Source of the DNA: Crossaster papposus
Taxonomy: Eukaryota; Echinodermata; Asteroidea; Velatida; Solasteridae
DNA length: 64,000 nucleotides
Assembly (NCBI GenBank): GCA_037893245.1
Contig: JBAIAA010000531.1
Location: 1,674,001 to 1,738,000 of the forward strand
Direction: 5' to 3'
Positions within the stretch are counted from its first letter, which is position 1; the number at the start of each line of letters is the position of its first letter. Positions 39,046-49,581 of this stretch are shown here, piece after piece. The notes under the pieces were generated by a model. It saw only the letters and a list, made by a program, of their open reading frames with translations. It searched no databases and was not told the origin of the DNA. The translations under genes were made by a program, and so were the position numbers.

Positions 39046-39963
39046 TAAATGAACAAAACCAAAATTGTTCAGTTGAATTGTAGAGGTTTCAAAGCCAACT
39101 CTAACGAAATTCAACTTTTAGTTTAGACACACAACCCAGTTGTGTTTGCACTTCAAGAAACCCACCTTAAAGAAACTGATAACATCAACCTTAAATCATA
39201 CCACATGTATCCCTATGACCCTGCAGAACAACGAGCCAAAGGAGGCTCCTCATTATTAGTAAAACAAGGCATTATTCATATCCATGTACCTCTAAATACC
39301 AATCTACAGGCTGTTGCAGCCCGCATCACTCTGCGTAGAGCAATCACTATGTTCCATTTATATACCACCCACCTTTAATTTAAAACATAGTGATCTAGAT
39401 AACCTTTTTAACCAACTCCCAACTCCATATATATTACTAGGAGATTTTAATGGACATAACCCCGTTTGGGGTTCCGATACACAGAATACAAAAGGAAGAG
39501 TGCTCAAAAAATGTATCGCTGACCAAGCACTGTGTTTTTTAAACGATGGGTCACATACCTACCTACTCCCCGGTAGCGGCTCATATACGTCAATTGACCT
39601 CACACTTAGAGACCCTGGACTTGTAACAGACTTCTCATGTGTTGTGGGATAACCTATGTAGAAGTGATCATTTCCCAATCATCCTCGAAAATTACCAATC
39701 ACTCACTGAAGAATACACTTCCAAATGGAACTTTAACAAAGCAGATTGGGAAACTTTCTCTAAGCACTGTGAGAAAAAAATTAACAAATATCAGCTTCGA
39801 CAATGAAACTGACTCCATTAAGACTTATACAAACATTTTGATTTCTATAGCCGATGATACTATACCCAAAACATTAACTCGTTCATGTAAACCCCATCTA
39901 CCATGGGATGACCAAGAATGTAGGGAAGCCAGGAAAGCTCGCAAAAAAGCTGAACAGAAATAA
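39046..39963 (+). pseudogene. LINE-B ORF2 APE endonuclease domain
   Basis: ORF2 starts at an ATG at 39046 with IVQLNCRGFKANSNEI; one in-frame TAG lies at about 39124. Then come VVFALQETHL (catalytic Glu), the core KGGSSLLVKQ, YILLGDFNGHNPVWGS (GDFN) and IDLTLRDPGL. After 39650 the frame shifts, and the SDH-type motif is read as GSDHFPII in another frame near 39660. The domain nicks target DNA at the insertion site. At least three lesions disable it. Confidence 0.85.
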
Positions 39964-41525
39964 AATCTTAGATCTAACTTCAGATAACTTAGCTCAAGTT
40001 AAAATTGCTAGAGCTAAAGCCCGTCAAATTATTAACTTTACTTTGGGTAAAATCTGGAATATGGTTCAGAAAATGAATGGTCCAAAGGTCAACTCGGAAG
40101 TTAAACATTTTAAAAAAGAAAATGAAGCCCTCACTACTAAGACAGATATAGTAGAGGAATTGGCAAATTCGTTTGAAAAAAATTCTTCTACAGATAATTA
40201 CTCAAAAGAATTTCAAAAGTTCAAATTACAGAACGAACAACATCACCTAAAATTTGCATCTAATAACACTGAAAACTACAACCAACCATTTACACTTGAA
40301 GAACTCATCACAGCCATTGGGAAATCACATGATACAGCAACAGGCCCATATCAAATACACGATCAACTATTAAAACATCTACCTGAGAAATGTCTAATAA
40401 CCCTGTTAAATATACTCAATATCGTATGGGAAACTGGTGACATACCACCATCATTGAAAAACGCTATCATCATTCCTATACCAAAGCCAGGCAAAGATCA
40501 TACAAACCCATCCAACTACCGTCCAATAGCACTCACTTCATGTTTATGTAATACCATGGAAAGAATGGTCAACGACAGACTTGTCTGGTTACTTGAAGCT
40601 AATGGCTTAATTAATAATTACTAATGTTGTTTTAGAAAAGGCCGAAGTACTATTGGCCACTTGGTTAGACTAGAATCCTTTGTTCGAGATGCTTTTATTA
40701 AAACAAGAGCGTGCTGTTGCTATATTCTTCGACCTAGAAAAAGCATATGATACAACATAAAAGTATGGCATCATGAAAGATCTTCATGAAATGGGATTCA
40801 GAGGTAATTGTTTTTTAATTGACAGACATTTTAAAGTTAAAATAGGGACAACCCTATCTGCCTCACGTATAAATTTGGGTGTCCCCTGAGAAAGTATTCT
40901 TTCAGTTACTTTATTTAGTATACAAAAATCAATAGCATTGTTAAAACAATACAGAATGGGGTCTCTCCATCGCTGTATGTTGATGATTTATTGATCTGTT
41001 ATAGAGGTAGCCGCATGCAAAATATTGAACGTCAACTCCAGTTAACTCTTAACAAATTACGGAAGTGGTCTACTGAAAATGGGTTCAAATTTTCTAAACC
41101 TAAAACCGTTTGTATGCATTTCTGTCTACTCAGAAATGCACACTTCGACCCTGAGCTATATCTTACAGGTGACAAAATCAAAGTGGTTAATGAAACAATG
41201 TTTTTAGGAATATTCTTTGATACTAAGCTTATCTTTTTACCTCATATCAAAGCTCTTAAAATTAAATGTCTAAAGGCTATGGACGTTATTAATGCTGTAG
41301 CAAATAAAAACTGGGGAGCTGAATGTTTAGTTTTAATACAACTATATAGATCGCTTATCCGATCTAAATTAGACTACGGAACATTGTTTACGGTTCTGAC
41401 CCCAAGTTCTGTCTAAAACAACTCAATACTGTTCACCATCAAGGCTTACGGCTGTCTTTTAGTGCCTTCAGAACTTCACCGGTTGAGAGCCTGTATGTCA
41501 CAGCTGATGAGCCACCGCTTGAAAA
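39908..41525 (+). pseudogene. LINE-B ORF2 reverse transcriptase
   Basis: The frame 39908-40624 covers the pre-RT region and fingers: ATGPYQIHDQLLKHL, IIPIPKPGKDHTNPSNYRPI and ALTSCLCNTMERMVNDRL. A stop at 40624 and short frames follow (FRKGRSTIGHL, then degenerate palm with VYVDDLL near 40978). The 40991-41416 frame is the thumb: NKLRKWSTENGFKFSKPKT, FLGIFFDTKL and YRSLIRSKLDYG. The homology continues to about 41525, where the TIR element interrupts it. The enzyme would copy LINE RNA at the nick. Confidence 0.85.
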
Positions 41526-41892
41526 TACACCTCAAACAAATTGCAACAATTTCTTTTTCACCACAATGCATTTCTAAAAAGTCCCCACAATGACATATTA
41601 AAAGTCTTTAACGATTCTAGTCCCCACAATGACATATTAAAAGTCTTTAAAGATTCTAGTGGTGGAAATATGACTAATTTGCATAAATCGTTAATCCCTG
41701 CCGCGTAATATATTTATTCTCATATTTGGGTATATATACATTTTTTTGGGGAAAAGTTTATTTTAGTGATTCTACTTACATATCCTTACTTCAATAACAT
41801 TTGCTAAAGCATATAAGTGAATGAATAATTATGAAAACATAGTAATTATCTGCCTTGTAATATATCTTGTAATATATAGTAATATATCTGCC

Positions 41893-42485
41893 TTGATTCT
41901 GATCCCACAGGTACATTCTCTCGAGAGATACAGCAGTTGCTTGATGACACGCGATCACGTGACCAACTGTCAAAAAAAGCTCACAAATTTATTTCACCAA
42001 CTGACTGTAGAACTGCTAGATTTTATCTTCTCCCGAAGATTCACAAGACTGATAACCCTGGTAGGCCCATCGAACGGGTAATGGCTCACCCACGGAACAC
42101 ATCTCCCTGTTTATTGACAGTTTTCTTAAACCCCTTGTCCCTAGGATTCCATCATACATCCATGACACCACAGACTTCCTGCGCAAGCTTGAAGGAATCA
42201 AGGACCAGATTCCCAGAACGGCCATCATTGGGACTTTTGACGTCTCATCCTTGTATACCAACATACCCCACGAAGAAGGTATTCATGCCTGTTCCATACC
42301 CCTAGCTAGGGCAGGACACACGACCCCTCCCATAAGTGACATTCGCGCCCTCATGAAACTTGTACTAACGAAGAATAATTTTTCCTTCCTAGATAAGCAC
42401 TATCTACAGGTACATGGCACTGCAATGAGTACTCGCATGGCACCCTCTTTGCATGCCTCTTCATGGGTGACCTCGAGGAACGCAT
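41893..42485 (+). pseudogene. Penelope-like reverse transcriptase, fingers and palm part
   Basis: Motifs in two or three frames: FYLLPKIHKTDNPGRPI (41990-42075), FLNPLS/FLKPLV, PSYIHDTTDFL, then AIIGTFDVSSLYTNIPHEEG (42220-42285) with the first catalytic Asp, and HYLQVHGTAMSTRMAPS (42397-42450). The segment with the YxDD box should follow GDLEER at about 42465 but is absent: the pogo-like element lies there and the sequence after it does not restore the palm. Confidence 0.8.
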
Positions 42486-43352
42486 AGGTGCAGGTAATAT
42501 GGGACCATTAAGCACATTTGCATAATTTGCATAAAGATAGATAAAATAATTCTAAAGAAACATTGGTTATTGGAATCAGTAACTACTACCCTTCCTTTTG
42601 ATGATATAATTTAAACCAAGTTGTATCCATTATTGACAGTTACATTCAAATTATGACGTCTTCACCAAAGGTCCTATATTACCTGCAGTGCAGGTAATAT
42701 GGGAAGGTGTGTGCAGGTAATATGAGACAGTGATTCCAAGACATGGTAGTGATATTAAAATTGCTTTGCACAACTGGAATTTATTTTCAAATGCAATTTC
42801 ATTCCTTGAATGTACATACAATTGCTCTATCACATCTGCATATTCATATGCAAGTACACGAACATCTCGACGGCTTAGACCATAGCCGCGTGCCTCCATT
42901 TGAAGCATTACAACTGCCAATTCATCTTCACTTTCCCCTGTTAAGGTAGGCTTTCTGCCAAGAAGTATTGAAGCATTAGTACCGTCTTTCAACTTTCGAT
43001 GGAGTGTTGATTTTGGAACGTTGAATGTTTTTGATGCGATCAATGCCCATCTCCTTGGTTTTACATGCAGTGATGGCATGGCCCTCTGCATGTCTTCGGG
43101 TGACCAGGAAGCACGGGTTGATTTCCGCACATATTTCGACGGCGTCTGAATAAAAAAATATCAAACAAAAATAACAATTACCCACACCTACCTAGTCCTA
43201 GGCCTATAAATTAATAGTTCTGAATAAATATCACTTATTATATGCCCTAACAAATAAAAAATAACACCGCACAGTGAGTCAAGACACATATCTCCATTGA
43301 CAGGTAAACAAACCCTGTCCGCCATTTTGGGCGTCCCATATTACCTGCACCT
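42486..43352. mobile_element. pogo-like element, transposase core missing
   Basis: The 867-bp insert has inverted ends AGGTGCAGGTAATATGGGAC at both sides. Two additional direct copies of GTGCAGGTAATATG lie inside the left end (about 42688 and 42708). The left flank is TA and the right TT if the ends start at GGTGCAGG, compatible with a mutated TA duplication. It carries one minus-strand ORF with only the DNA-binding half of a pogo/Tigger-type transposase. Confidence 0.75.
42651..43147 (-). pseudogene. pogo/Tigger-type DNA-binding domain (Psq HTH plus CENP-B-like HTH)
   Basis: ASWSPEDMQRAM, FNVPKSTLHRKLKDG is a pipsqueak-type helix-turn-helix, and GRKPTLTGESEDELAVVMLQ with RGYGLSRRDVRVLAYEYADV is the start of a CENP-B/Tc5-type second HTH. 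After this the frame loses similarity, and no DDE domain is present in the element. At 43148 the frame is preceded by TTTTTTTATTCAG, a strong splice acceptor, so the coding part may be a second exon and the Met at 43130 internal. Such a protein could bind TIRs without cutting. Confidence 0.65.
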
Positions 43353-43559
43353 TGTTGCGCTACCGGAGCTCCCATTCAACGCATAATAAATCCTAAAACA
43401 ATTATACACAGGACCCCACACCCTCAATACAATCAAAACACTTCATAAGCATCCTAAATATGTCAAGAATTCAGCTCACCCTCTGGACAGTTTTTAATAT
43501 CAGTACATTCCATAAAATATCTATTTTTAGATCAGAGCAAAAAAATACTGTCAACTTAA

Positions 43560-44130
43560 CAGCCATCGCATTCTCCACACTTCAGATCACCTTGCCCGTG
43601 CCGTCCCCGACAGCCCTGTGTTGGCTTATAGACGTCCTCGTAATCTACGAGACCTCATTGTTCGAGCCGAAGTTCCCAGCTTGGATACATCTCCTCCCAT
43701 CCAGAACGGAACTTTCAAATGCAGTTCCAGATGTGTGGTTTGCCAGATCCACATCCAGGAGTCTGACTCCTTTTCTGACCACTCTTCTGGTACCACCCAT
43801 ACAATTATTGGTAACATCACTTGTAGTACATCTAATGTCGTATATCTCATCTCTTGCAGGTTCTGTAGAGTTCAGTATGTCAGAGAGACCAAAAACGCCC
43901 TAAAAAGCGTTTCTACGGTCATCGATCGACTGTCAACACCAAGAAACTAGATACGCCATTCGGTCACCACTTCAATCAGCCCAACCATTGCATTTTTGAT
44001 ATGATTCTACAGGGCATAGAATCACTTGGCCATCGGAAAGACTCAGTCCGTCTCAGCCGGGAAAAAGTTTGGATGAATCGTCTTTGGACTATTCAACCAC
44101 ATGGGCTCAACATCCAACTAGGAAATGATT
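43560..44130 (+). pseudogene. Penelope-like linker finger and GIY-YIG endonuclease
   Basis: The frames give YRRPRNLRDLIVRAEV, a Cys pair RCVVCQ, ITCSTSNVVYLISC (the GIY-like strand), CRVQYVRETKN (the YIG-like strand, with Gly replaced by Arg in YVGET), then RSTVNTKKLDTPFGHHF-type words in a second frame near 43940 and SREKVWMNRLWTIQ near 44055. GIY-YIG makes the target nick for Penelope elements. The frameshift around 43905 and the Gly change disable it. Confidence 0.75.
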
Positions 44131-44242
44131 AACTTCTATTGTTTTCTCCCATTTGTCATATGTTTAAAATTTAATCCTTGCCAGCAGTTTGTTTTTATTT
44201 GTTCTCACCCCTCTGGTTTCCCCTTGTCCATTGTGTCTCGAC

Positions 44243-44299
44243 CCCCCCCCCCCCCCCGCCCCCCCCCCCCCCCCCCTCCCCCCCCCCCCCCCCCCCCCT
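44243..44299. repeat. Poly-C tract
   Basis: About 57 bases, nearly all C with single G and T interruptions, in the 3' region of the Penelope-like element. It is prone to sequencing and assembly error, and the proline-run ORFs over it are artefacts. Confidence 0.9.
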
Positions 44300-44512
44300 C
44301 CACATTTCTCCTATTCACACTTCTTTGTTAGTTCTTTCTTTGATCCTACCCACACTGACCTTTCCCTTTAACCCTTCAGCCTAATCCTCCGTTTGTTGTT
44401 CCACAGAACTCTGTACAGGCTTTTCTTTTGCGTTTCTCCCGTCAGCTATGATGTGCATCATGCTGTATGTTGCCCTATATATGTTTGTTTCGTGTACAAA
44501 GTCATTATGTCT

Positions 44513-44539
44513 CTGAAGAAGATCTTGTTAAGATCGAAA
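44513..44539 (+). ncRNA. Degenerate hammerhead-ribozyme-like core
   Basis: CTGAAGA, a 6-bp stem GATCTT/AAGATC with loop GTT, then GAAA gives the layout of the hammerhead core (CUGAUGA, stem II, GAAA), but with A in place of the conserved U. Penelope-like elements are known to carry hammerhead motifs. Stems I and III were not confirmed, so activity is doubtful. Confidence 0.35.
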
Positions 44540-44587
44540 TATTAGGCCCTCTTAACTTATTTAATTATCAAAAATGACAACTTCGTG

Positions 44588-45152
44588 ACCCTATAAATGT
44601 GCGCACATTACACTGTCTCCAGATATCATCAAGTAGTCAGTATTGGTGAGCTTTAAGTTCACCAAGTTGCTTACTGGCACAGTTATCATATTAAAACCTT
44701 ATGACAAATTATATTAACAATGATAACATTGTGATATTTAGCACAGCGAACAAAAACTGGGAAAAAATGGTGTGTCCATAAATTGGGCTAAACAGTAGTT
44801 AAATGGTTGTCTAAGATGGGAGACTTGAACAAGTTCAAGAAAATCACCAAAATACATGTTAACGTAGATAGGATTATTGCAAGCAAAAAAAATCTTTAAT
44901 TTGGGGGGTTCCCTTGGACGTGTTCAAGTCTCTCACCTACTTGTTAGCCCAATTTAGCCTGGGGACACACCATTTTTTTCCAGTTTTTGTTTGCTGTGCT
45001 AAATATCACAATGATATCATTGTTCATAAGATTTTCTATAAGGTTTTAATAGGATAACTGTGCCAGTAAGCGACTTGGTGAATTTGAAGCAAGTCAATAC
45101 TGACTACTTGATGATATCTGAAGACACGGTAAATGCGTGCAAATTATAGGGT
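44588..45152. mobile_element. Fold-back (palindromic) element
   Basis: The arms of about 220 bp are inverted copies: ATATCATCAAGTAGTCAGTA, TTACTGGCACAGTTATC and GATATTTAGCACAGC appear on the left and in reverse on the right. The centre (44800-44945) is itself palindromic (AAATTGGGCTAA; GAGACTTGAAC). It is non-coding and would form a long hairpin. Confidence 0.8.
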
Positions 45153-45174
45153 ATAATTGTAGTTATTAATACCC

Positions 45175-45384
45175 CCAAATAGGCACTTGGGGAGACAATC
45201 CCATAGAGATGTACACAAATTTAAAACAGTCCTAACTTGTTTACCCTAACCCTTTTCTCTTAGATCTTCGAGTTTTTAGGGTAGATAAACACTTAGGGAG
45301 ACACTGAAATGTCTCCCTAAGTGCCACTGTCTCCTTATTACCTAAAAACTTACGCCAACTTGTCTCCCCAAGTGCCTATTTGGA
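45175..45384. mobile_element. 210-bp palindromic MITE
   Basis: The ends are CCAAATAGGCACTTGGGGAG and its inverted copy; inside, CACTTAGGGAGAC and GTCTCCCTAAGTG form a second inverted pair. Non-coding; target duplication unclear. Confidence 0.7.
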
Positions 45385-45654
45385 AGAATTTTGGGCCATT
45401 ATACTATATTTTCATAATTATGTAGTCACTTCTTTATAAAATGTTATTGAAGTAAGGATGTGTAAGTATAATCGCCAAAATCTATATATTTATATACCAA
45501 AAATATGGGAATAAACACGGCAGGGATTAACGATTTGTGCAAATTAGACATATTTTCACCACTTGGATTTGTGTAGACTTTTAGTATGTAATTCTAGGGA
45601 CCTTATAAAAGTGCACTGTGGTGAAAAACAATTTGTTGCAATTTGTTTGAGGTC

Positions 45655-46190
45655 AACAAACAAAATTATGTAATTTGCCTGGACTAGTATTAAACTCTCC
45701 CTACAATACATTACCAAATTAGCAGCCAACCTCTCGAATCCAGCATATCAATGTGTTTTTCATCCTAAGTTTCAACATATATATGCTGCTAAACCAAAAA
45801 CAATTAAACCACTTGGTCTTCGTTTACAGCCACACATACATGCAGCTAAACTAGAATTAACAAATATAGCACGAACCGAGATCCCAGAAATACCACCCTG
45901 AGAAATCCATAAACCTCAGGTCTTTGTACACATGACTAAGTACAAACATTCAGAAACTGATGCATCACTATTCCATAACGATTACCATGAATTTAAAGCC
46001 ATGTTTCGCAACCACATCTGCACCTACACAGATGGCTCTAAAGATAGAGACACAGTTTCCTCAGCTGCCACATGTAATCAAGCTTCAATCTATATAGCTG
46101 AAATCAAGGTTACCCTGCTAGCACTAGAAATGATTGATTCCATTTAGAAAAAAGAAGTTTATCATCTTTATAGTGACTCTTTATCAAGCC
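45655..46190 (+). pseudogene. LINE-B post-RT region and RNase H, first part
   Basis: KLSLQYITKLAANLSNPAY (about 45690) continues the LINE after the TIR element; NHICTYTDGSKDRD at about 46010 is the first RNase H Asp, and AEIKVTLLALEMI carries the Glu (aligned to AEL-AI). YHLYSDSLSSL holds the next Asp before the SINE interrupts. Stops lie at 45899 and 46145. Confidence 0.75.
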
Positions 46191-46562
46191 TAATAATAAT
46201 AATAATAATGCTAGTTCTTATATAGCGCTTTTAGACTCCCACAATGTGGGTGTATCAAAGCGCTTTATTATTACCCCGGTCATTGGGCCCATGAAACATT
46301 CCAAATACTATCTCAGCTCCCTGGGGAGTATACAGCTCGATGCTGCCATTTCGGCGCAAAGCAGCTAAATCAACTACAATAACCATCTCTGCCCTCACAG
46401 GTACCCATTTACTCCTGGGTGGAGAGAAGCAATGAGTGACAAAGTGCCTTGCCCAAGGGCACACGCACCATAGTCCCAGGCCGGACTCGAACCCACAACC
46501 TGCAGCTTTACCTATCAGATTACAAATTTAATGCTCCAGACCACGAGACCACGGCACTCCAC
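46191..46562 (-). mobile_element. tRNA-derived SINE in LINE-B (antisense)
   Basis: On the minus strand a box A-like TGGTCTCGTGGTCTGGAGC (near 46530-46550) and box B GGTTCGAGTCC (46483-46493) form the tRNA-like head. The 3' tail contains AAAGCGCTTTGATACACCC and AGCGCTATATAAGAAC, then an ATT repeat (ends at about 46194). This GCGCTATATAA tail followed by ATT repeats is widespread in metazoan SINEs. It splits the LINE-B RNase H domain. Confidence 0.8.
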
Positions 46563-47114
46563 ACAGGCTATATGCTAACAGTTTTAAATAAACTAACTCA
46601 ATTACACCTGAAACAATTTGACATCATGATCTGCTGGATTCCAAGTCATATCGGCATAGCAGGAAATGATAAAGTAGACGCTCTAGCTAAACAAGCCTTA
46701 TATTCACCAATAAATCCATGTACCATCACTTATACAGACCTGAGGATTTTGTATTCACTCCTACACCCAACAGTTATGGCAAGTATTTTGGGCAAACTTT
46801 TCTCCATTCAACCTCACCTTGGCTTCTGGCAACCCTATATAAATCTATCTCGACAAGATCAGATTGTCCTGACTAGATGCCGGATAGGCCACTCAACATT
46901 AACACACTCTTTTCTTCTCAAAGCAGACCCACAACCACAGTGTATCTCATGTAATAGTCCTCTGACCATGAATCACCTTATCGTAGAAAGTGTTGAAATG
47001 GCTGAAATTAGACGGCGATTCTTCTTTGCTGCTACACTAAAAGATGCTTCCAATATACCTCCAAATACCATTATTGCATTTCTTAAATCATCGGAACTTT
47101 ACCACATTTTGTAA
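46563..47114 (+). pseudogene. LINE-B RNase H end and C-terminal Cys motif
   Basis: ICWIPSHIGIAGNDKVDALA is the last RNase H motif (IPSH..GNE.AD), here with D for E. It is followed by the post-RNase H region RCRIGHSTLTHSFLL and CISCNSPLTMNHLIVES, a CCH-type finger common at the end of I-group ORF2 proteins. The frame runs to a stop at 47114, the natural ORF2 end. Confidence 0.85.
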
Positions 47115-47139
47115 ATCATCCACTTACATATCTTCTCAT

Positions 47140-47370
47140 ATAACAAATCTTTTTCTGGTTTGGGGCTCATCCCTGGGTTTGCTCACCCCGGTGAGACGAG
47201 ATGTTATTCTGCCCTTGGGATGAGTTTTCCAAATCATATACAAACATAATTTCCACACTTTCTTTAACCGTACAAAGTTGTCTATGTATTGTCTGAGACT
47301 CACCTCGGGGTTAGCTCACCCTGGTGAAACAAGAGGTTGCTCTGCCCTTGAGACGAGTTTTACAAAATAA
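47140..47370 (+). repeat. Duplicated unit in LINE-B 3' UTR
   Basis: Two ~135-bp related units: GCTCACCCCGGTGAGACGAG then TCTGCCCTTGGGATGAGTTTT, and GCTCACCCTGGTGAAACAAG then TCTGCCCTTGAGACGAGTTTT. GCTCACC/GGTGAGA-like arms can pair. Such 3' UTR structure may serve RT recognition. Confidence 0.6.
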
Positions 47371-47574
47371 ATCCAGACATAATTCATAAACTTCCTATAT
47401 ATTTTATTGACACCATTTTTATATTATAATTAACTGGACAGTTAAACAGGGGCCCTATGAGGACAGGTCATGGAGGGTTGACCAGACACTCGGTGCCAGT
47501 ATCCCCTCATCACCCGGAGGTATGTGGACCTGTGAAAATACAGGCGGGGCCCGGGCCCTTAACCCTCTTATGGT

Positions 47575-47850
47575 TTTACCTTTCAAAACCTTTCAAAATC
47601 TGCTTAATGGGCAAAATGGCTATCAATAAGTGTGAACCTTTCAAAACGCTCCAGAATTTTTTGCTACTGCACTACTACACCTTTCAAAACCTTTAAATCT
47701 TTTTTTTTTTTTTTTTTTTTTTAACACCAGTTTGTTCAGAGAGTTGTTTTACCTTTCAAAACCTTTCATAGGTTCCTTTTGTCAGACAGCTTTCTCACCT
47801 TTCAAAACGCTTCAGTCCAGAAAACTTGAAAGGTTTTGAAAGGTCTGACA
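47575..47850. repeat. ACCTTTCAAAACC-rich repeat with poly-T
   Basis: ACCTTTCAAAAC occurs at least six times, with an inverted copy GAAAGGTTTTGAAAGGT near 47828 and a T run of about 23 (47700-47722). It might be a MITE; termini were not defined. Confidence 0.5.
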
Positions 47851-47859
47851 GCTCTATGG

Positions 47860-48635
47860 TAACTGCACTGTATATAGGACTGCAAGGGAAACGGTCGGCC
47901 TTGCGGGACCCATTTAGACAGGGTGCCATGTGTCTGGGGGATCCTTCGTGGCCCGCCTTCCATGGGATTCTTCTGGAAAACTGCCTAGAATCAATCTATC
48001 GTTACACTTCTATACAATAGTTCTTTCATTCTTTTGAAACGTTCTCATTCTTTTCCTTTGTGATAATTGTTTGTTACGTACCGGTGCGGTCAAATTAGAA
48101 CTTCGTCCCGCACGGACGGCAAACAGTTTAATAACTCGCAAAGGATAAACTTAGGAATGAAACCAAAAGGTTGAAAGAACAAATCAGGGCAAGCAAATTA
48201 AATTATTCAATATTTAATCAAATTAAACAATTAAGCAGGCTAAACAAAACTTGGTTAATAGGCAACACACTGGTTATGTATACACAACTTATCTTAAGCA
48301 CAGATATATAGCGGCCATGCAAAACAATAAACATGAGCAAACTAAACAGCAATGGCAAAAAGCACAATGTGAAACGATAGCTCGGCCAAGCAAAATATAC
48401 AATAAATTCATATTTACCATTTCTAAAGGCCGCTGCTCGGTTAGTGCCTAAAGGATGGCAGTGTAACCCTTAGGCCAAACACCTAATCGGTAGACCGATA
48501 ATGCTTTCTCTGCAAGATACTTCGGTCGGGAAAGGCCACGATATCCCAAGAAGGAACGGCAACTCCACACGGCCACGACATCGATGTGAAGACTGGAACC
48601 GGCGCCGGCCCAGGCTACACTGCCATACATTCCGA
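47860..48635. other. Unassigned DNA before gypsy C
   Basis: No coding match. It may include a remnant 5' part of gypsy C, but no LTR pair was found. Confidence 0.4.
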
Positions 48636-48639
48636 CTTC

Positions 48640-49572
48640 ACTTTTCAGAGGTTGATGCAGCGTTGTATGGGAGACTTGATATACCAAATGCTGTTTGTGT
48701 ATCTAGGCGATATATGTATCTATTCCAAGACTTTTTAAGAACACCTGGCTCATCTTGACTTGGTATTTACGAGGCTCCACCACACTTAAACCTTCGAAAT
48801 GTCACCTGTTTAGGAAAAAGATAGATTATCTTGGCCATGTACTGTCAGCTGACGGGATCTCGACAAACCCAGATAAGACGAAAGCTGTTGTGGATTGGCC
48901 TACGCCACGCACGGTTAAACAACTCCTGTCCTTTCTTGGCTTTGCTAGCTATTATAGACAGTAAATAGCTCGTCTATTACATGCTTTGATAGGTGATTGC
49001 CAAAAGCATTCACCAAAGTATTTTCAGACGCGATGGACCGAGGAATGTCAAAGTGCCATGGATTAGTTGAAATCCAAGTTTGTCTCTATGCCTATCTTGG
49101 CATATGCTGATTTCAAGTTGCCCTTCATAATTGACATTGATGCTAGTTTATACGGCTTGGGTGCTGTGCTATCCCCACGTTCAAGACGGGAAAAGAACGC
49201 GTCATAGCTTATGCCAGTCGAGGACTTCGAGGGTATGAACGCAGTATGCAAAACTCCAGTTCCTTGAAACTTGAATTTGTGGGTCTCAAGTGGGCTGTTT
49301 CCGAGAAATTGGGTGCATATTGTACTGTTCGTATTGACAACAATCCTCGTTGTCATCTTAACACAGCTAAGCTTGGTGCTATAGAACAGAGATGGATGGC
49401 AAATCTAGCTCCATTTGATTTTAGCATTGTGTACCGACCAGGTAAAACTAATCGCAATGCAGATGGACTTTCCAGACAGTTTGAGGTACCGGTAGACTCT
49501 ACTGAGAGATGTGTAACTGCAGAGATTACGGCTTCTTGTCCATCTACAGAACGATATACTCAGCTTTCTTAG
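48640..49572 (+). pseudogene. Gypsy C RT palm-thumb and RNase H
   Basis: TFQRLMQRCM then FVYLGDICIYSK: the catalytic box has Gly where YLDD has its first Asp (codon near 48704). Next HHTLKPSKCHLF, KIDYLGHVLSADGI and LLSFLGFASYYRQ. RNase H appears as FIIDIDASLYGLGAVLS (49125), a degenerate LEFVGLKWAV (49270) and DNNPRCHL, ending FSIVYRPGKTNRNADGLSR. Stops at 48962 and 49058 and several shifts break it. Confidence 0.8.
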
Positions 49573-49581
49573 GAGCTACAG

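Larger units (their letters stand above)
41893..44556 (+). mobile_element. Penelope-like element with GIY-YIG domain, 5' truncated
   Basis: RT similarity begins near 41893 and runs to 42485; a pogo-like element then interrupts it. The linker and GIY-YIG endonuclease follow (43560-44130), then a 3' region with a long C run (44243-44299) and a hammerhead-like motif (44513-44539). The combination of a Penelope RT and GIY-YIG with a CxxC linker finger fits the Neptune/Poseidon type. Multiple frameshifts show it is dead. Confidence 0.8.
41529..45653. mobile_element. 4.1-kb TIR element inserted in LINE-B
   Basis: Inverted ends of about 280 and 260 bp: left ACCTCAAACAAATTGCAACA, right the same over 20 bases in reverse complement, with continuing similarity through TTTGCATAAATCGTTAATCC and CTTACTTCAATAACATTT. 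The left arm has an extra ~41-bp tandem duplication (41580-41660). No clear target duplication was found. The interior is filled with a Penelope-like element, a pogo-like element, a fold-back and a MITE; no transposase of its own is seen. Confidence 0.75.
38641..47420 (+). mobile_element. LINE-B: RNase H-bearing non-LTR retrotransposon, split
   Basis: Order on the plus strand: ORF1 tail (38641-39040), endonuclease and RT (39046-41525), then a 4.1-kb TIR element, then RNase H (45655-46190), a SINE, and the rest of RNase H with a C-terminal Cys motif (46565-47114), then 3' UTR. An APE endonuclease with RNase H after RT points to the I/R1/LOA-like group. There are many stops and frameshifts, so it is dead; its 5' end is truncated in ORF1. 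Confidence 0.85.

Noticed and set aside
44125-44384. Proline-run ORFs
   Set aside because: Translation of a poly-C tract in the Penelope 3' region.
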